In this document: positions 9,219 through 17,877 of the stretch, piece by piece
How positions within the stretch are numbered: position 1 is the first letter of the stretch
Layout of the letters: each line of letters begins with the position of its first letter
NCBI GenBank assembly: GCA_023415035.1
Contig: JAEZLX010000152.1
Span: forward strand, 1-40,057
DNA: 40,057 nt
Reading direction: 5' to 3'
Origin: Pseudomonadota bacterium
Lineage (GTDB): Bacteria; Pseudomonadota; Gammaproteobacteria; Burkholderiales; Burkholderiaceae_C
Position numbers and translations under genes: made by a program
Notes under the pieces: generated by a model
What the model was told of the DNA's origin: nothing
Database searches by the model: none
What the model saw: only the letters and a program-made list of their open reading frames with translations

Positions 9219-10364
9219 ATGAAGCGCGAGATGAACCCGATTCGCATGGCCGGCAAAGCCTGGCCCTGGCTGGTGGCGGTGCTGGTGGTTCTTGCACTGG
9301 CCCTGGTTGTTACCGTCAGCCGACAGAACACGGAAGATGAGCAGGCTGCGCCAGCGAGCGACACGGCCAATGGTACGGGCGAGCTGCGGCCGGCCCTGAC
9401 CGTGAGCGTGGCGCAACCGGAGCCTCGTTCGCTGGACGTGACCCTGGAAGCCAATGGCAGCATCGCCGCGTGGCAAGAAGCCAGCGTGGGCGCCGAGCTG
9501 TCCGGGTTGCGGCTTCAGGCGGTCAATGTGAACGTGGGAGATGCCGTCCGCAAGGGGCAGGTGCTGGCCGTTCTGGCCGGTGAGACGACGCAGGCTGAAA
9601 GCCTGCAGGCCAGGGCGGCGCTGGCACAGGCCGAGGCCGCTTACGAGAATGCGAAGTCCGACGCCGACCGCGCACGGGCCATTCAGGACAGCGGGGCGCT
9701 GTCGCAGTCGCAGATTGCCCAGTACATGACACAGGAGAGGGTCACGCAGGCCCAGCTCGAAGCGGCAAAGGCCGCTTATGCGGCCACGCAGGTGCGGCTG
9801 GCCAACACAGAGGTGAAGTCTCCCGATGAGGGGATCATCTCGGCTCGCCCGGCGACGGTCGGGGCGGTGGTCGGGGCCGGTCAGGAGCTGTTCAGGCTGG
9901 TGCGGCAGGGGCGCCTTGAATGGCGTGCCGAGGTCACGGCCACCGAGGTGGAGCGCCTGGAAGTGGGCGCAAAGGCCAGGCTGATCTCGGCGAGCGGCCA
10001 GGAGGTGGAAGGCACGGTGCGCGCCATCGCGCCGACCGCCGATCCGCAAACCCGCAACGTGCTCGTCTACGTCGACCTGCCTCGCGGCACCAGGCTCAAG
10101 GCAGGCAGCTATGCCCGAGGCCTTTTCCAGCTGGGGCAGACCAGTGCGTTGACGGTGCCGGCGCAGGCCGTGGTCGTGCGGGATGGCCACAGCTACGTGT
10201 TCGTGATCGGCCCCGACAGCAAGGCAGAGGCCAGGCGCATCACCGCCGGCCGGCGCGTTGGCGACCGCGTGGAGGCGGTCGAAGGGCTGAAGGCGGAAGA
10301 TCGGGTGGCCGTGCAGGGCGCCGGATTCCTGAACGACGGCGACCTGGTCAAGGTCGCGGACTGA
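9219..10364 (+). CDS. RND efflux membrane fusion (periplasmic adaptor) protein
   Basis: The adaptor bridges the inner-membrane RND pump and the outer-membrane channel. There is an N-terminal membrane anchor at about residues 14-32 (WPWLVAVLVVLALALVVTV) with no lipobox. A lipoyl/barrel-sandwich half-motif follows (GSIAAWQEASVGAELSG, then VNVGDAVRKGQVLAVLAG), then an alpha-hairpin rich in Ala/Gln/Glu and the returning lipoyl half (NTEVKSPDEGIISARPATVG). The beta-barrel and membrane-proximal domains end in QGAGFLNDGDLVKV. Two starts are close: ATG 9210 overlaps the upstream stop (ATGA) but has its AGGA immediately adjacent, while ATG 9219 has AGGA at a 9-nt spacing and is preferred. The permease begins 10 nt after the stop. 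Confidence 0.92.
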   Translation: MKREMNPIRMAGKAWPWLVAVLVVLALALVVTVSRQNTEDEQAAPASDTANGTGELRPALTVSVAQPEPRSLDVTLEANGSIAAWQEASVGAELSGLRLQAVNVNVGDAVRKGQVLAVLAGETTQAESLQARAALAQAEAAYENAKSDADRARAIQDSGALSQSQIAQYMTQERVTQAQLEAAKAAYAATQVRLANTEVKSPDEGIISARPATVGAVVGAGQELFRLVRQGRLEWRAEVTATEVERLEVGAKARLISASGQEVEGTVRAIAPTADPQTRNVLVYVDLPRGTRLKAGSYARGLFQLGQTSALTVPAQAVVVRDGHSYVFVIGPDSKAEARRITAGRRVGDRVEAVEGLKAEDRVAVQGAGFLNDGDLVKVAD

Positions 10365-10374
10365 GGAGCAGGCC

Positions 10375-13300
10375 ATGAACGTATCGGCCTGGTCCATACG
10401 CAACCCCATCCCGGCGGCGATGGTGTTCGTCATGCTCACCCTGGCGGGGCTGTTCTCCTTCAAGGCCATGAAGGTGCAGAACTTCCCCGACATCGACCTG
10501 CCCATGGTCACCGTCGTGGCGAGCCTGCCCGGCGCGGCGCCCAACCAGCTCGAGAACGACGTCGCCCGCAAGCTGGAGAACGGCATCGCCTCCGTGCAGG
10601 GGCTCAAGCACATCTACACCCAGGTGCAGGATGGCGTGGTGTCGATCAGTGCCGAGTTCCAGATCGAAAAACCGCCACAGGAGGCGCTGGACGACGTGCG
10701 CTCGGCCGTCAGCCAGGTGCGGGGCGACCTGCCGGCCGAGATGACCGAACCCATTGTTCGAAAGGTGGACCTGGCCGCCTCGCCAGTCCTGGCGTTCACG
10801 GTCTACTCGGACAAGATGGACGAGGAGGCGCTGTCCTGGTTCGTCGACAACGACATCGCCAAGCTGCTGCTTTCGGTCAAGGGCGTGGGGGCGGTCAACC
10901 GCGTGGGCGGCGTGGACCGAGAGGTGCAGGTTCTGCTGGACCCGGTCAAGTTGCAGGCGCTCAACACGACGGCGGCCGATGTCTCGCGCCAGCTGGCGCA
11001 GGTGCAGATCGAACGCGCCGGCGGGCGTGCCGATGTGGGAGACATCCAGCAGCCCATGCGCACGATCTCGGCCCTGGGGTCGGCGGCGGAGCTTGCCCAT
11101 ATGGAGCTGTCGCTCTCGGATGGTCGCCGCGTTCGCCTGGACCAGGTGGCGACCGTGAGCGACACGATTGCCGAGCGCACGGCAGCTGCCTTTCTGGACG
11201 GCAGACCTGTCGTCGGGTTCGAGGTGGCGCGCAGCAAGGGCGCGGGCGAGGTGGACGTCGGCGCAGGCGTGCGTGCCCGGCTGGCCGAGCTGCAGGCGCG
11301 CCGGCCCGATCTGCGCATCACCGAGGCCTTCGACTTCGTGACGCCGGTGGAGGAGGAATTCGAGGCCTCCATGAAGCTGCTGTACGAGGGTGCCTTGCTG
11401 GCGGTGCTGGTGGTCTGGCTGTTCCTGCGGGACTTCCGCGCCACCATCGTCTCGGCGATCGCGCTGCCGTTGTCGGCCATCCCGGCCTTCGTCGGGATGC
11501 ACTACATGGGGTTCACCATCAACATGGTGTCGCTGCTCGCCTTGTCCCTGGTGATCGGCATCCTGGTGGACGACGCGATCGTCGAGGTCGAGAACATCGT
11601 GCGTCACATGCGCATGGGCAAGACGCCGTACCAGGCCGCCATGGACGCCGCTGATGAGATCGGCATGGCCGTCATCGCCACGACGTTCACCCTGATTGCG
11701 GTGTTCCTGCCCACCGCCTTCATGGCCGGCATTCCTGGCAAGTTCTTCAAGCAGTTCGGCTGGACAGCCGCGCTGGCGGTGTTCGCGTCCCTGGTGGTGG
11801 CGCGGATGCTCACGCCCATGATGGCGGCCTACCTGCTCAAGCCGCTGGTGTCCCAAAGGGAGCGTCCGGGTTGGGCCAATCGCAATGCCTGGCTGGGTCG
11901 GCTCTGGACCTGGGCCAACAACCACGAGGAACCCCGGTGGCTGCTCACCTACCAGCGACTTGCGGCATCCTGCATCCGCCATCGCTGGCTGACCGTTGTG
12001 GGGGCCGTGCTGTTCTTCGTCGGTTCGGTAATGCTGATCCCGCTGCTGCCCCAGGGCTTCGTGCCGCCCGATGACAATTCGCAGACACAGGTGTACCTGG
12101 AGCTGCCGCCCGGAGCGACGCTGGCGCAGACCATCGCTGCCGCCGAACACGCCCGCGAGAAGGTGATGGGCGTCGATCACGTCAAGTCGGTCTATACGAC
12201 GATCGGCTCCGGCCAGGCCGGCACCGATCCCTTCGCACCGCAGGGGGCCGCCGAATCGCGCAAGGCCGCGCTGACCATCCAGCTTGTAGCCAGGGGTCAA
12301 CGGCCGCGCAAGCAGGTCATCGAGCAGCAGATCCGCGACGTCATGGCCGGGATCCCGGGTGTTCGCTACAAGGTGGGGTTGGGCGGCTCCGGCGAGAAGT
12401 ACATCCTGGCCGTCACCGGTGACGATCCGATGGCACTGCAGTCCACGGCGCGCAAGCTGGAACAGGAACTTCGCACGATTCCAGGCGTGGGCAGCGTGCA
12501 GTCCACCGCCTCTCTGGTTCGCACGGAGGTTTTCGTTCAGCCCGATCTGGCTCGGGCCGCCGACCTCGGCGTGACCAGCGCCGCCATTGCCGACACGCTG
12601 CGCGTGGCCACCGTGGGCGACTACGACAGCCAGCTGCCCAAGCTCAACCTGCCGCAGCGGCAGCTGCCCATCGTGGTGCGGCTCGATCCGTCGGCACGGC
12701 AGAACCTGGATCAGCTGGGACGTCTGGCTGTGCCCGGCGCCAAGGGGCCGGTCATGCTTTCGCAGGTGGCCGACCTGAGCTATGGCGGGGGCCCCGCCGT
12801 GATCTCGCGCTACGACCGCACGCGCAACATCAACTTCGAGGTGGAGCTGGCCGGCGTGCCGCTGGGCGACATGAAGACCATCGTGGCCGGCCTGCCGTCG
12901 ATGAAGCAGCTGCCGGCCGGCATCGCGGTGGTGGAGGTGGGCGACGCGGAAGTGCAGGGCGAGCTGTTCGGCAGCTTCGCGCTGGCCATGCTCACCGGCG
13001 TCCTGTGCATCTACATCGTCCTGGTGCTGCTGTTCAAGGCCTTCCTGATGCCGGCCACCATCCTGCCGGCGCTGCTGATGTCCTTTGGGGGCGCTTTCGT
13101 GGCGTTGCTGCTGGCCAACAAAAGCTTTTCCATGCCGTCGCTGATCGGTCTGGTGATGCTCATGGGCGTGGCGTCCAAGAACTCCATCCTGCTGGTGGAG
13201 TACGCCATCGAGGCCCAGCGCCAGCGTGGCCTGTCGCAGTTCGACGCGATCATGGATGCCTGTCACAAGCGTGCCCGGCCCATCATCATGACCAGCATCG

Positions 13301-13527
13301 CAATGATTGCCGGCATGTTGCCGGTGGCGATCGGCTCCGGCAATGCCGACAGCAGCTTCCGCTCGCCCATGGCCATTGCTGTTATCGGCGGTCTCATGAC
13401 CTCGACCATGCTGAGCCTGCTGGTGGTGCCGGCAGTGTTCACGATGATGGACGACCTCTCGCGCTGGCTGAGGGGGCTGTTCCACCGTGGGAGCCCATCC
13501 GCCCCGGCGGTGGAGCACCAGGCCTGA
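10375..13527 (+). CDS. RND efflux permease (AcrB/HAE1-type)
   Basis: The inner-membrane proton-driven pump of the tripartite system. The 1050-residue protein has the expected 12-helix, two-large-loop layout. It begins with a family-typical MNVSAWSIRNPIPAAMVFVM and NFPDIDLPMVTV. The proton-relay Asp pair sits in TM4 (VIGILVDDAIVEVEN, Asp399-Asp400) and the partner Lys in TM10 (GVASKNSILLVEY, Lys935). A late-helix motif RARPIIMTSIAMIAGMLPVA is present. GGAG lies 6 nt before the ATG. It closes the def-OMF-adaptor-pump cluster. The substrate cannot be read from sequence; the pump could move drugs, solvents or metabolites. The sequence is hydrophobe-pump-like rather than CusA-like. No dedicated repressor gene (TetR, MarR) is adjacent, which is unusual for a drug-inducible pump. 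Confidence 0.95.
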   Translation: MNVSAWSIRNPIPAAMVFVMLTLAGLFSFKAMKVQNFPDIDLPMVTVVASLPGAAPNQLENDVARKLENGIASVQGLKHIYTQVQDGVVSISAEFQIEKPPQEALDDVRSAVSQVRGDLPAEMTEPIVRKVDLAASPVLAFTVYSDKMDEEALSWFVDNDIAKLLLSVKGVGAVNRVGGVDREVQVLLDPVKLQALNTTAADVSRQLAQVQIERAGGRADVGDIQQPMRTISALGSAAELAHMELSLSDGRRVRLDQVATVSDTIAERTAAAFLDGRPVVGFEVARSKGAGEVDVGAGVRARLAELQARRPDLRITEAFDFVTPVEEEFEASMKLLYEGALLAVLVVWLFLRDFRATIVSAIALPLSAIPAFVGMHYMGFTINMVSLLALSLVIGILVDDAIVEVENIVRHMRMGKTPYQAAMDAADEIGMAVIATTFTLIAVFLPTAFMAGIPGKFFKQFGWTAALAVFASLVVARMLTPMMAAYLLKPLVSQRERPGWANRNAWLGRLWTWANNHEEPRWLLTYQRLAASCIRHRWLTVVGAVLFFVGSVMLIPLLPQGFVPPDDNSQTQVYLELPPGATLAQTIAAAEHAREKVMGVDHVKSVYTTIGSGQAGTDPFAPQGAAESRKAALTIQLVARGQRPRKQVIEQQIRDVMAGIPGVRYKVGLGGSGEKYILAVTGDDPMALQSTARKLEQELRTIPGVGSVQSTASLVRTEVFVQPDLARAADLGVTSAAIADTLRVATVGDYDSQLPKLNLPQRQLPIVVRLDPSARQNLDQLGRLAVPGAKGPVMLSQVADLSYGGGPAVISRYDRTRNINFEVELAGVPLGDMKTIVAGLPSMKQLPAGIAVVEVGDAEVQGELFGSFALAMLTGVLCIYIVLVLLFKAFLMPATILPALLMSFGGAFVALLLANKSFSMPSLIGLVMLMGVASKNSILLVEYAIEAQRQRGLSQFDAIMDACHKRARPIIMTSIAMIAGMLPVAIGSGNADSSFRSPMAIAVIGGLMTSTMLSLLVVPAVFTMMDDLSRWLRGLFHRGSPSAPAVEHQA

Positions 13528-13532
13528 CATGA

Positions 13533-13559
13533 AAAAGGGTGGCACTTGGCCACCCTTTT
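13533..13559 (+). terminator. Bidirectional hairpin terminator between efflux operon and azurin
   Basis: A perfect 11-bp stem (13533-13543 pairing with 13549-13559, AAAAGGGTGGC against GCCACCCTTTT) with a 5-nt loop ACTTG. The A-run on one side and T-run on the other give a U-tract in both directions. It starts a few bases after the pump stop codon and lies 27 nt before the end of the convergent azurin gene, so it can serve both. Confidence 0.9.
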
Positions 13560-13586
13560 GCCTCTTGTTCCTCCCTGATTCAGGGA

Positions 13587-14039
13587 TCAGTCCACCAGTT
13601 TGACCGCGCCCTTCATCACACCGGAGTGGCCGGCGAATGAGCAGAAGAAGGTGTAGCTCTCGCCCGCCTTGAGTGCGCTGACAGGGAACTTCACGGAGGT
13701 GGATTCACCGGGGCCGACAACCTTGGTATGGGCGATCACGCGGGTGTCGCCCTTCTTGATGTAGTCGTTGGCCAGACCGGCGGCTATACCGTCGGTGGCG
13801 ACGGCCTGCATGTCGGCCGTCCTGGTCAGCACCCAGTTGTGGCCCATGGCCGACTTGGGCAGCTTGCCGACGTGCTTGAGGTTGACGGTGAATTCCTTGC
13901 AGCTCTTGCCGACGTTGACCTCGCTGACGCTGAATTTCATCGCGTCGTTGCTTTCAATGTCGATGGAGCAGGTGGCGGCCATGGAGGCGGTCGAGAGGGT
14001 GGCGCCCACGACGAGCGCCAGCAAAGAACGATAGATCAT
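13587..14039 (-). CDS. azu: Azurin (type I blue copper protein)
   Basis: Azurin is a periplasmic one-electron carrier that can donate to nitrite reductase, cytochrome oxidases or peroxidases. Starting at ATG 14039, a 21-residue signal peptide (ending TASMA) gives a 129-residue mature protein, the usual size. All copper ligands fall at their textbook mature positions: Gly45/His46 in MGHNW, Cys112 in FFCSF, His117 and Met121 in GHSGVM. The Cys3-Cys26 disulfide is also in place. An upstream ATG at 14060 would add seven residues ahead of a good signal peptide and lacks a ribosome site, whereas AGGAAG precedes 14039 by about 10 nt. It is transcribed alone between two terminator-like hairpins and has an FNR-type promoter upstream. 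Confidence 0.97.
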   Translation of the reverse strand: MIYRSLLALVVGATLSTASMAATCSIDIESNDAMKFSVSEVNVGKSCKEFTVNLKHVGKLPKSAMGHNWVLTRTADMQAVATDGIAAGLANDYIKKGDTRVIAHTKVVGPGESTSVKFPVSALKAGESYTFFCSFAGHSGVMKGAVKLVD

Positions 14040-14129
14040 GTTGGAGAGTCTTCCTGTCATGTGACCAAAGGCAATGGATGTGCCGGAGTGCGACTGCTGC
14101 GTTGCAGCGAGTGCCTCATGGTGAAATCC

Positions 14130-14171
14130 ATTCTAGGAAGCTCATCCCTCACGCATGTTGAGTCACATCAA
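14130..14171 (-). promoter_or_regulatory. FNR/ANR-type box and -10 element upstream of azurin
   Basis: On the minus strand, TTGATGTGACTCAA (14171-14158) matches the FNR/ANR consensus TTGAT-N4-ATCAA with one mismatch. Exactly 22 nt later comes TAGAAT (14135-14130), 5 of 6 matches to TATAAT. This is the class II activator geometry: the box would be centred at -41.5 from a start near 14123, leaving a leader of about 84 nt before the azurin ATG. Azurin is a known ANR target in Pseudomonas. Which CRP/FNR-family regulator (FNR, DNR or NnrR) acts here cannot be told from the site. Confidence 0.8.
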
Positions 14172-14176
14172 ATGCA

Positions 14177-14202
14177 TGAGGGTTTTCCCTTAACAACCCT
14201 CA
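14177..14202 (-). terminator. Possible glnD terminator hairpin overlapping its stop codon
   Basis: A perfect 8-bp inverted repeat, TGAGGGTT against AACCCTCA, with a 10-nt loop. On the minus strand the first three bases are the glnD stop codon. No long U-run follows (TGCATTTGAT), so termination may be weak. The stem ends 6 nt before the azurin FNR-type box, so it may keep glnD transcription out of the azurin promoter. Confidence 0.4.
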
Positions 14203-16860
14203 GTCGGCCATGGTTTTAAGCAATTCGGTCTCGATTTCGATCTGCCGCCGGTTGACCTGCAGCGCGGGGCCGCTGATGAGGAAGGTGTCTTCCACGCGCT
14301 CGCCCAGTGTCGTGACCTTCGCCAGCTGCACGCTGATGCCGTGACGGGCGAGTACCAGAGAGATCCCGTACAGCAGCCCTGCACGGTCGCTGGTGGAAAT
14401 GGACAGCAGCCAGCGCTGGGCCTTTTCGTCCGGGCGCAGGTCCACGCGCGGTGTGACCGGAAAGCTGCGCACCCGGCGCGAAAGTCTGCCTTTGCTTGGC
14501 GGCGGAAGGGGACCGCCCTGGTCGATGGCGGCGGCCAGGTCGTTCTCGACCATCGTGATCAGGGCGCGGTAGTGTTCGGCCAGCGAGGGCGCCACCACCT
14601 GAAAGGTATCCAGCGCGTGGCCGGTGTTGGTGGTGTGGATGCGTGCGTCCAGGATGGAGAAATCGGCGTTGTCGAAATAGCCGCAGATGCGCGCGAAAAG
14701 ATCGGCTTCGTCCTTCGCATAGACCAGCACCTGCAAGCCTTCGCCCTCGGGTGACAGCCGTGCGCGGACCACGCAGCCCGCCTTGTCCGTGTTGGCATCG
14801 GCCAGGTGTCTGGACAGCATGCGGGTGTGCCAGGCGATGTCGTCGGCCGGGTGACGCATGAAGTAGCTCACATCCAGCGTGTCCCACAGTGCCTTGTGGG
14901 CCATGTGAGGCAGGGCGTGCAGTGCCAGCTTGGACAGCGCCTCGCGCTTGCGCGCCTCCACCACCGCGTCGGGGTCGGGCGCACGACCGCCGAGGGTGCG
15001 CAAGGTGTAGCGGTACAGGTCTTCAAGGAGCTTGCCCTTCCAGGCGTTCCAGACCTTGGGGCTGGTGCCCCGGATGTCGGCCACGGTCAGCAGGTACAGG
15101 GCCGTGAGATAGCGCTCGTTGCCCACACGCTTGGCAAAAGCGGCGATCACGTCCGGATCGCTCAGATCTTCCTTCTGGGCAATGCGGCTCATGGTCAGGT
15201 GTTCGTTGACCAGGAACTCGATCAGCCTGCTGTCTTCGCGAGCAATGCCGTGATGGCGGCAGAAAGTGCGCACCTCGCGCGCGCCGAGCTCGGAATGGTC
15301 CCCGCCGCGGCCCTTGGCAATGTCGTGGAACAGCGCGGCCACGTACAGGATCCACGGCTTGTCCCAGCCTGCAGCGAGTTGCGAGCAGAAGGGGTACTCG
15401 TGCGAGTGGTCGGCGATGAAGAATCGCCGAACGTTGCGCAGCACCATCAGGATGTGCTGGTCCACGGTGTAGACGTGGAACAGGTCGTGCTGCATCTGGC
15501 CGACAATCTGGCGGAACGGCCAGAGGTAGCGACCCAGCACCGAGGTCTGGTTCATCAGCCGCATGGCGTGCGTGATGCCCTCGGGCTGCTGCATGATCTT
15601 CAGGAACGTCGCGCGGTTGACCGGATCGGCACGGAACTTCGCGTTCATGATCGGGCGCGCGTTGTATAGCGCGCGCAGCGTGCGTGCCGACAGCCCCTTG
15701 ATGCCCACCGTCGTCTGGTACAGCAGGAAGGTTTCGAGGATGGCGTGCGGCTGCTGGAGGTACAGGTCGTCCGAGGCAACCTCCAGCATGCCCGCCTTGT
15801 CGAAAAAGCGCTCGTTGATGGGGTGCAGCGGCTGCGGACCCGCGGTGTCGCTGGTCAGGCGATCCTCGATGTTCAGCAGCAGGATCTGGTTGAGCTGGTT
15901 CACTGCCTTGGCGGCCCAGTAGTAATGCTTCATCAGCTGCTCGCTGGCACGCTTGGTGCCGCGCGCTGACGCCGCGCCGCGGGTGCCCTCGGAAGGCAAC
16001 ATCGGCGGCACCACGGCCCGGTAGCCGAAGGACTCGGCCACCGCGGTCTGCAGGTCGAACACCAGGCGGTCCTCGCGGCGCCCGGCCAGCAGATGCAGGC
16101 GCGCGCGGATCAGGCTGAGGATGGCCTCGTTGGCCTTGAGCTGACGCGCCTCCATTGGCGTGGCCAGTCCCTTGCGGGTGAGTTCGTCCCAGGTCCGGCC
16201 GAGACCGGCGGCCTTGGCCACCCAGAGGATGATCTGCAGGTCGCGCAGGCCACCGGGTGACTCCTTGCAGTTGGGTTCGAGCGAGTAGGGCGTGTTCTCG
16301 AACTTCTGATGGCGCTGGCGCATCTCCAGCGTCTTGGCCAGAAAGAAGGCCTTGGGGTCCATGACCTCGCCCAGGCGGGACACCAGCCGGCGAAAGGCCG
16401 GGCGGCTGCCCGCCAGCAGCCGGCATTCCAGCAGCGAGGTCTGCACCGTCACATCGCGCGCCGATTCCTCGACGCATTCGTCGATCGTACGCACGCTTGA
16501 GCCAATTTCCAGCCCCGCATCCCAGCAGTTGCCGATGAATCCCTCAATGCGGGTCTTCAGCGCTTCGTCCTGGTCCGGATGGGTGCCGTCCGGAACGAGC
16601 AGCAGAACATCCACGTCGGAGTGGGGAAACAACTCGCCACGGCCATAGCCCCCGACCGCCGCGAGCATGAAGCCTGGACCGAATCCGGCGCGCTCCCAGA
16701 GCGTGGCCAGGACGCTGTCGGTCAGCTTGGCGAGCTGGCGCAGGCATTGCCGGGCACCGCGCGGGGAGGGCCCGGGTTCGCGCAGCCGGGTCAGCAGCCT
16801 TTCCTTGTCGTCGCGGTACTGTTGACGCAATGCGGCGATGTCACCCTGGGTGTTCGGCAT
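14200..16860 (-). CDS. glnD: [Protein-PII] uridylyltransferase / uridylyl-removing enzyme GlnD
   Basis: GlnD senses glutamine and adds or removes UMP on PII proteins, which set glutamine synthetase activity and nitrogen gene expression. The 886-residue product has all domains. The nucleotidyltransferase motif GGYGRGELFPHSDVD lies at about residues 70-84, with the two metal-binding Asp. A linker follows, then an HD hydrolase domain (ALFHDIAKGRGGDHSELGA, about residues 500-520) for de-uridylylation, and two C-terminal ACT domains that bind glutamine (from about residue 700; the last includes AGLLYGISLVLARHGISVQ). The ATG at 16860 gives the standard length. It lies 57 nt after map on the same strand, and map-glnD is a common proteobacterial pairing. 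Confidence 0.97.
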   Translation of the reverse strand: MPNTQGDIAALRQQYRDDKERLLTRLREPGPSPRGARQCLRQLAKLTDSVLATLWERAGFGPGFMLAAVGGYGRGELFPHSDVDVLLLVPDGTHPDQDEALKTRIEGFIGNCWDAGLEIGSSVRTIDECVEESARDVTVQTSLLECRLLAGSRPAFRRLVSRLGEVMDPKAFFLAKTLEMRQRHQKFENTPYSLEPNCKESPGGLRDLQIILWVAKAAGLGRTWDELTRKGLATPMEARQLKANEAILSLIRARLHLLAGRREDRLVFDLQTAVAESFGYRAVVPPMLPSEGTRGAASARGTKRASEQLMKHYYWAAKAVNQLNQILLLNIEDRLTSDTAGPQPLHPINERFFDKAGMLEVASDDLYLQQPHAILETFLLYQTTVGIKGLSARTLRALYNARPIMNAKFRADPVNRATFLKIMQQPEGITHAMRLMNQTSVLGRYLWPFRQIVGQMQHDLFHVYTVDQHILMVLRNVRRFFIADHSHEYPFCSQLAAGWDKPWILYVAALFHDIAKGRGGDHSELGAREVRTFCRHHGIAREDSRLIEFLVNEHLTMSRIAQKEDLSDPDVIAAFAKRVGNERYLTALYLLTVADIRGTSPKVWNAWKGKLLEDLYRYTLRTLGGRAPDPDAVVEARKREALSKLALHALPHMAHKALWDTLDVSYFMRHPADDIAWHTRMLSRHLADANTDKAGCVVRARLSPEGEGLQVLVYAKDEADLFARICGYFDNADFSILDARIHTTNTGHALDTFQVVAPSLAEHYRALITMVENDLAAAIDQGGPLPPPSKGRLSRRVRSFPVTPRVDLRPDEKAQRWLLSISTSDRAGLLYGISLVLARHGISVQLAKVTTLGERVEDTFLISGPALQVNRRQIEIETELLKTMAD

Positions 16861-16917
16861 AGGCTGTCTCTGCCCGGTGTGGGCAGGGGTGGGGACGGTG
16901 TTGTTGGACGAACGGAC

Positions 16918-17745
16918 TCAGGCGCTGGCGCGTGCCAGCGGCGGGACAAAGTCGGGCACTGGCGGATAACCATCGGACAGGGTGAGCACCTCATAGCCGG
17001 TCTCGGTCACCAGCACTGTGTGTTCCCATTGCGCCGAAAGGGAGCGGTCCCGTGTCACGATGGTCCAGCCGTCGCCCAGCTCCTTGATCTCGCGCCGGCC
17101 GGCGTTGAGCATGGGCTCGATGGTGAAGATCATGCCCGGCTTGAGCTCTTCCATGGTGCCAGGACGGCCGTAGTGCAGCACCTGCGGGTCTTCGTGGAAC
17201 TTCTGCCCGATGCCGTGGCCGCAGAACTCGCGCACCACGGAGAAGCCGTTGCCTTCGGCGTAAGTCTGGATGGTGTGGCCGATATCGCCCAGGCGCGCGC
17301 CGGGCCTGACCTGCATGATGCCCTTCCACATGGACTCGTAGGTGACCTGGTTCAGCCGCCGAGCCTGGATGCTGCAGGCCGCCTCGCCGCCGATCAGGAA
17401 CATGCGGCTGGTGTCGCCGAACCAGCCGTCCTTGATGACTGTGACGTCCACGTTGAGGATGTCACCCTTTTTCAGCGGCTTTTCGTTGGGGATGCCGTGG
17501 CAGACGACCTGGTTGACCGAGGTGCACAGGTGGCCGGGGTAGGGCGGGTAGCCCGGCGGCTGGTAGCCGATGGTTGCCGACACGGTACCCTGCTTCTTCA
17601 TGTACTCGGCGGCCAGACGGTCGATCTCGAGCGTGGTCACGCCGGGCTGGATCAGCGGCGTGAGGTAATCGAGGACTTCGGAAGCCAGGCGGCAGGCCAG
17701 GCGCATGGCGGCAATGCCGGCCTCGTCTTTGATGGAGATGCTCAT
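16918..17745 (-). CDS. map: Methionine aminopeptidase, type I
   Basis: Removes the initiator Met from nascent proteins after deformylation. The 275-residue product (from ATG 17745) starts in the family manner, MSISIKDEAGIAAMRLA. It shows the pita-bread fold landmarks: CHGIPN (substrate-contacting His), the metal ligands Asp-Asp in ILNVDVTVIKDGWFGDTSRM, the His in REFCGHGIGQKFHE, the Glu in IFTIEPML and the Glu in SAQWEHTVLVT. A longer frame from 17796 would add 17 atypical residues, so I prefer 17745; TTTGGAAC directly precedes it. It leads a map-glnD unit and is divergent from purL, with about 130 nt between the two starts. Confidence 0.97.
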   Translation of the reverse strand: MSISIKDEAGIAAMRLACRLASEVLDYLTPLIQPGVTTLEIDRLAAEYMKKQGTVSATIGYQPPGYPPYPGHLCTSVNQVVCHGIPNEKPLKKGDILNVDVTVIKDGWFGDTSRMFLIGGEAACSIQARRLNQVTYESMWKGIMQVRPGARLGDIGHTIQTYAEGNGFSVVREFCGHGIGQKFHEDPQVLHYGRPGTMEELKPGMIFTIEPMLNAGRREIKELGDGWTIVTRDRSLSAQWEHTVLVTETGYEVLTLSDGYPPVPDFVPPLARASA

Positions 17746-17813
17746 GTTCCAAATTATCCCACTGGGGGGCTTTGTCTGCAGGGCATTGTGGTTCATGGCG
17801 CAGGCCCGGCAGC

Positions 17814-17819
17814 TAAAAT
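17814..17819 (+). promoter_or_regulatory. Possible -10 element of purL
   Basis: TAAAAT, 5 of 6 matches to TATAAT, lies 58 nt before the purL GTG in the map-purL divergent region. No convincing -35 sits 16-18 nt upstream (GTTCAT at 17791-17796 is poor). I see no clear PurR-type palindrome. Weak call. Confidence 0.25.
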
Positions 17820-17877
17820 CGGGTCTTCACCCATCTGCGGCATTGCCCCGCCTTCCCCTGCCTCAAGGCCACCCACC

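Noticed and set aside
10348..13545. Long open frame of over 1000 codons antisense to the RND permease
   Set aside because: Antisense frames stay open because of the GC-rich third positions. Its His/Gln/Arg-rich translation has no domain, and the plus-strand permease is unambiguous.
16579..17877. Upstream extension of the purL frame through map and glnD
   Set aside because: The extension is antisense to two well-supported genes and has no PurL sequence; GTG 17878 gives the family N-terminus.
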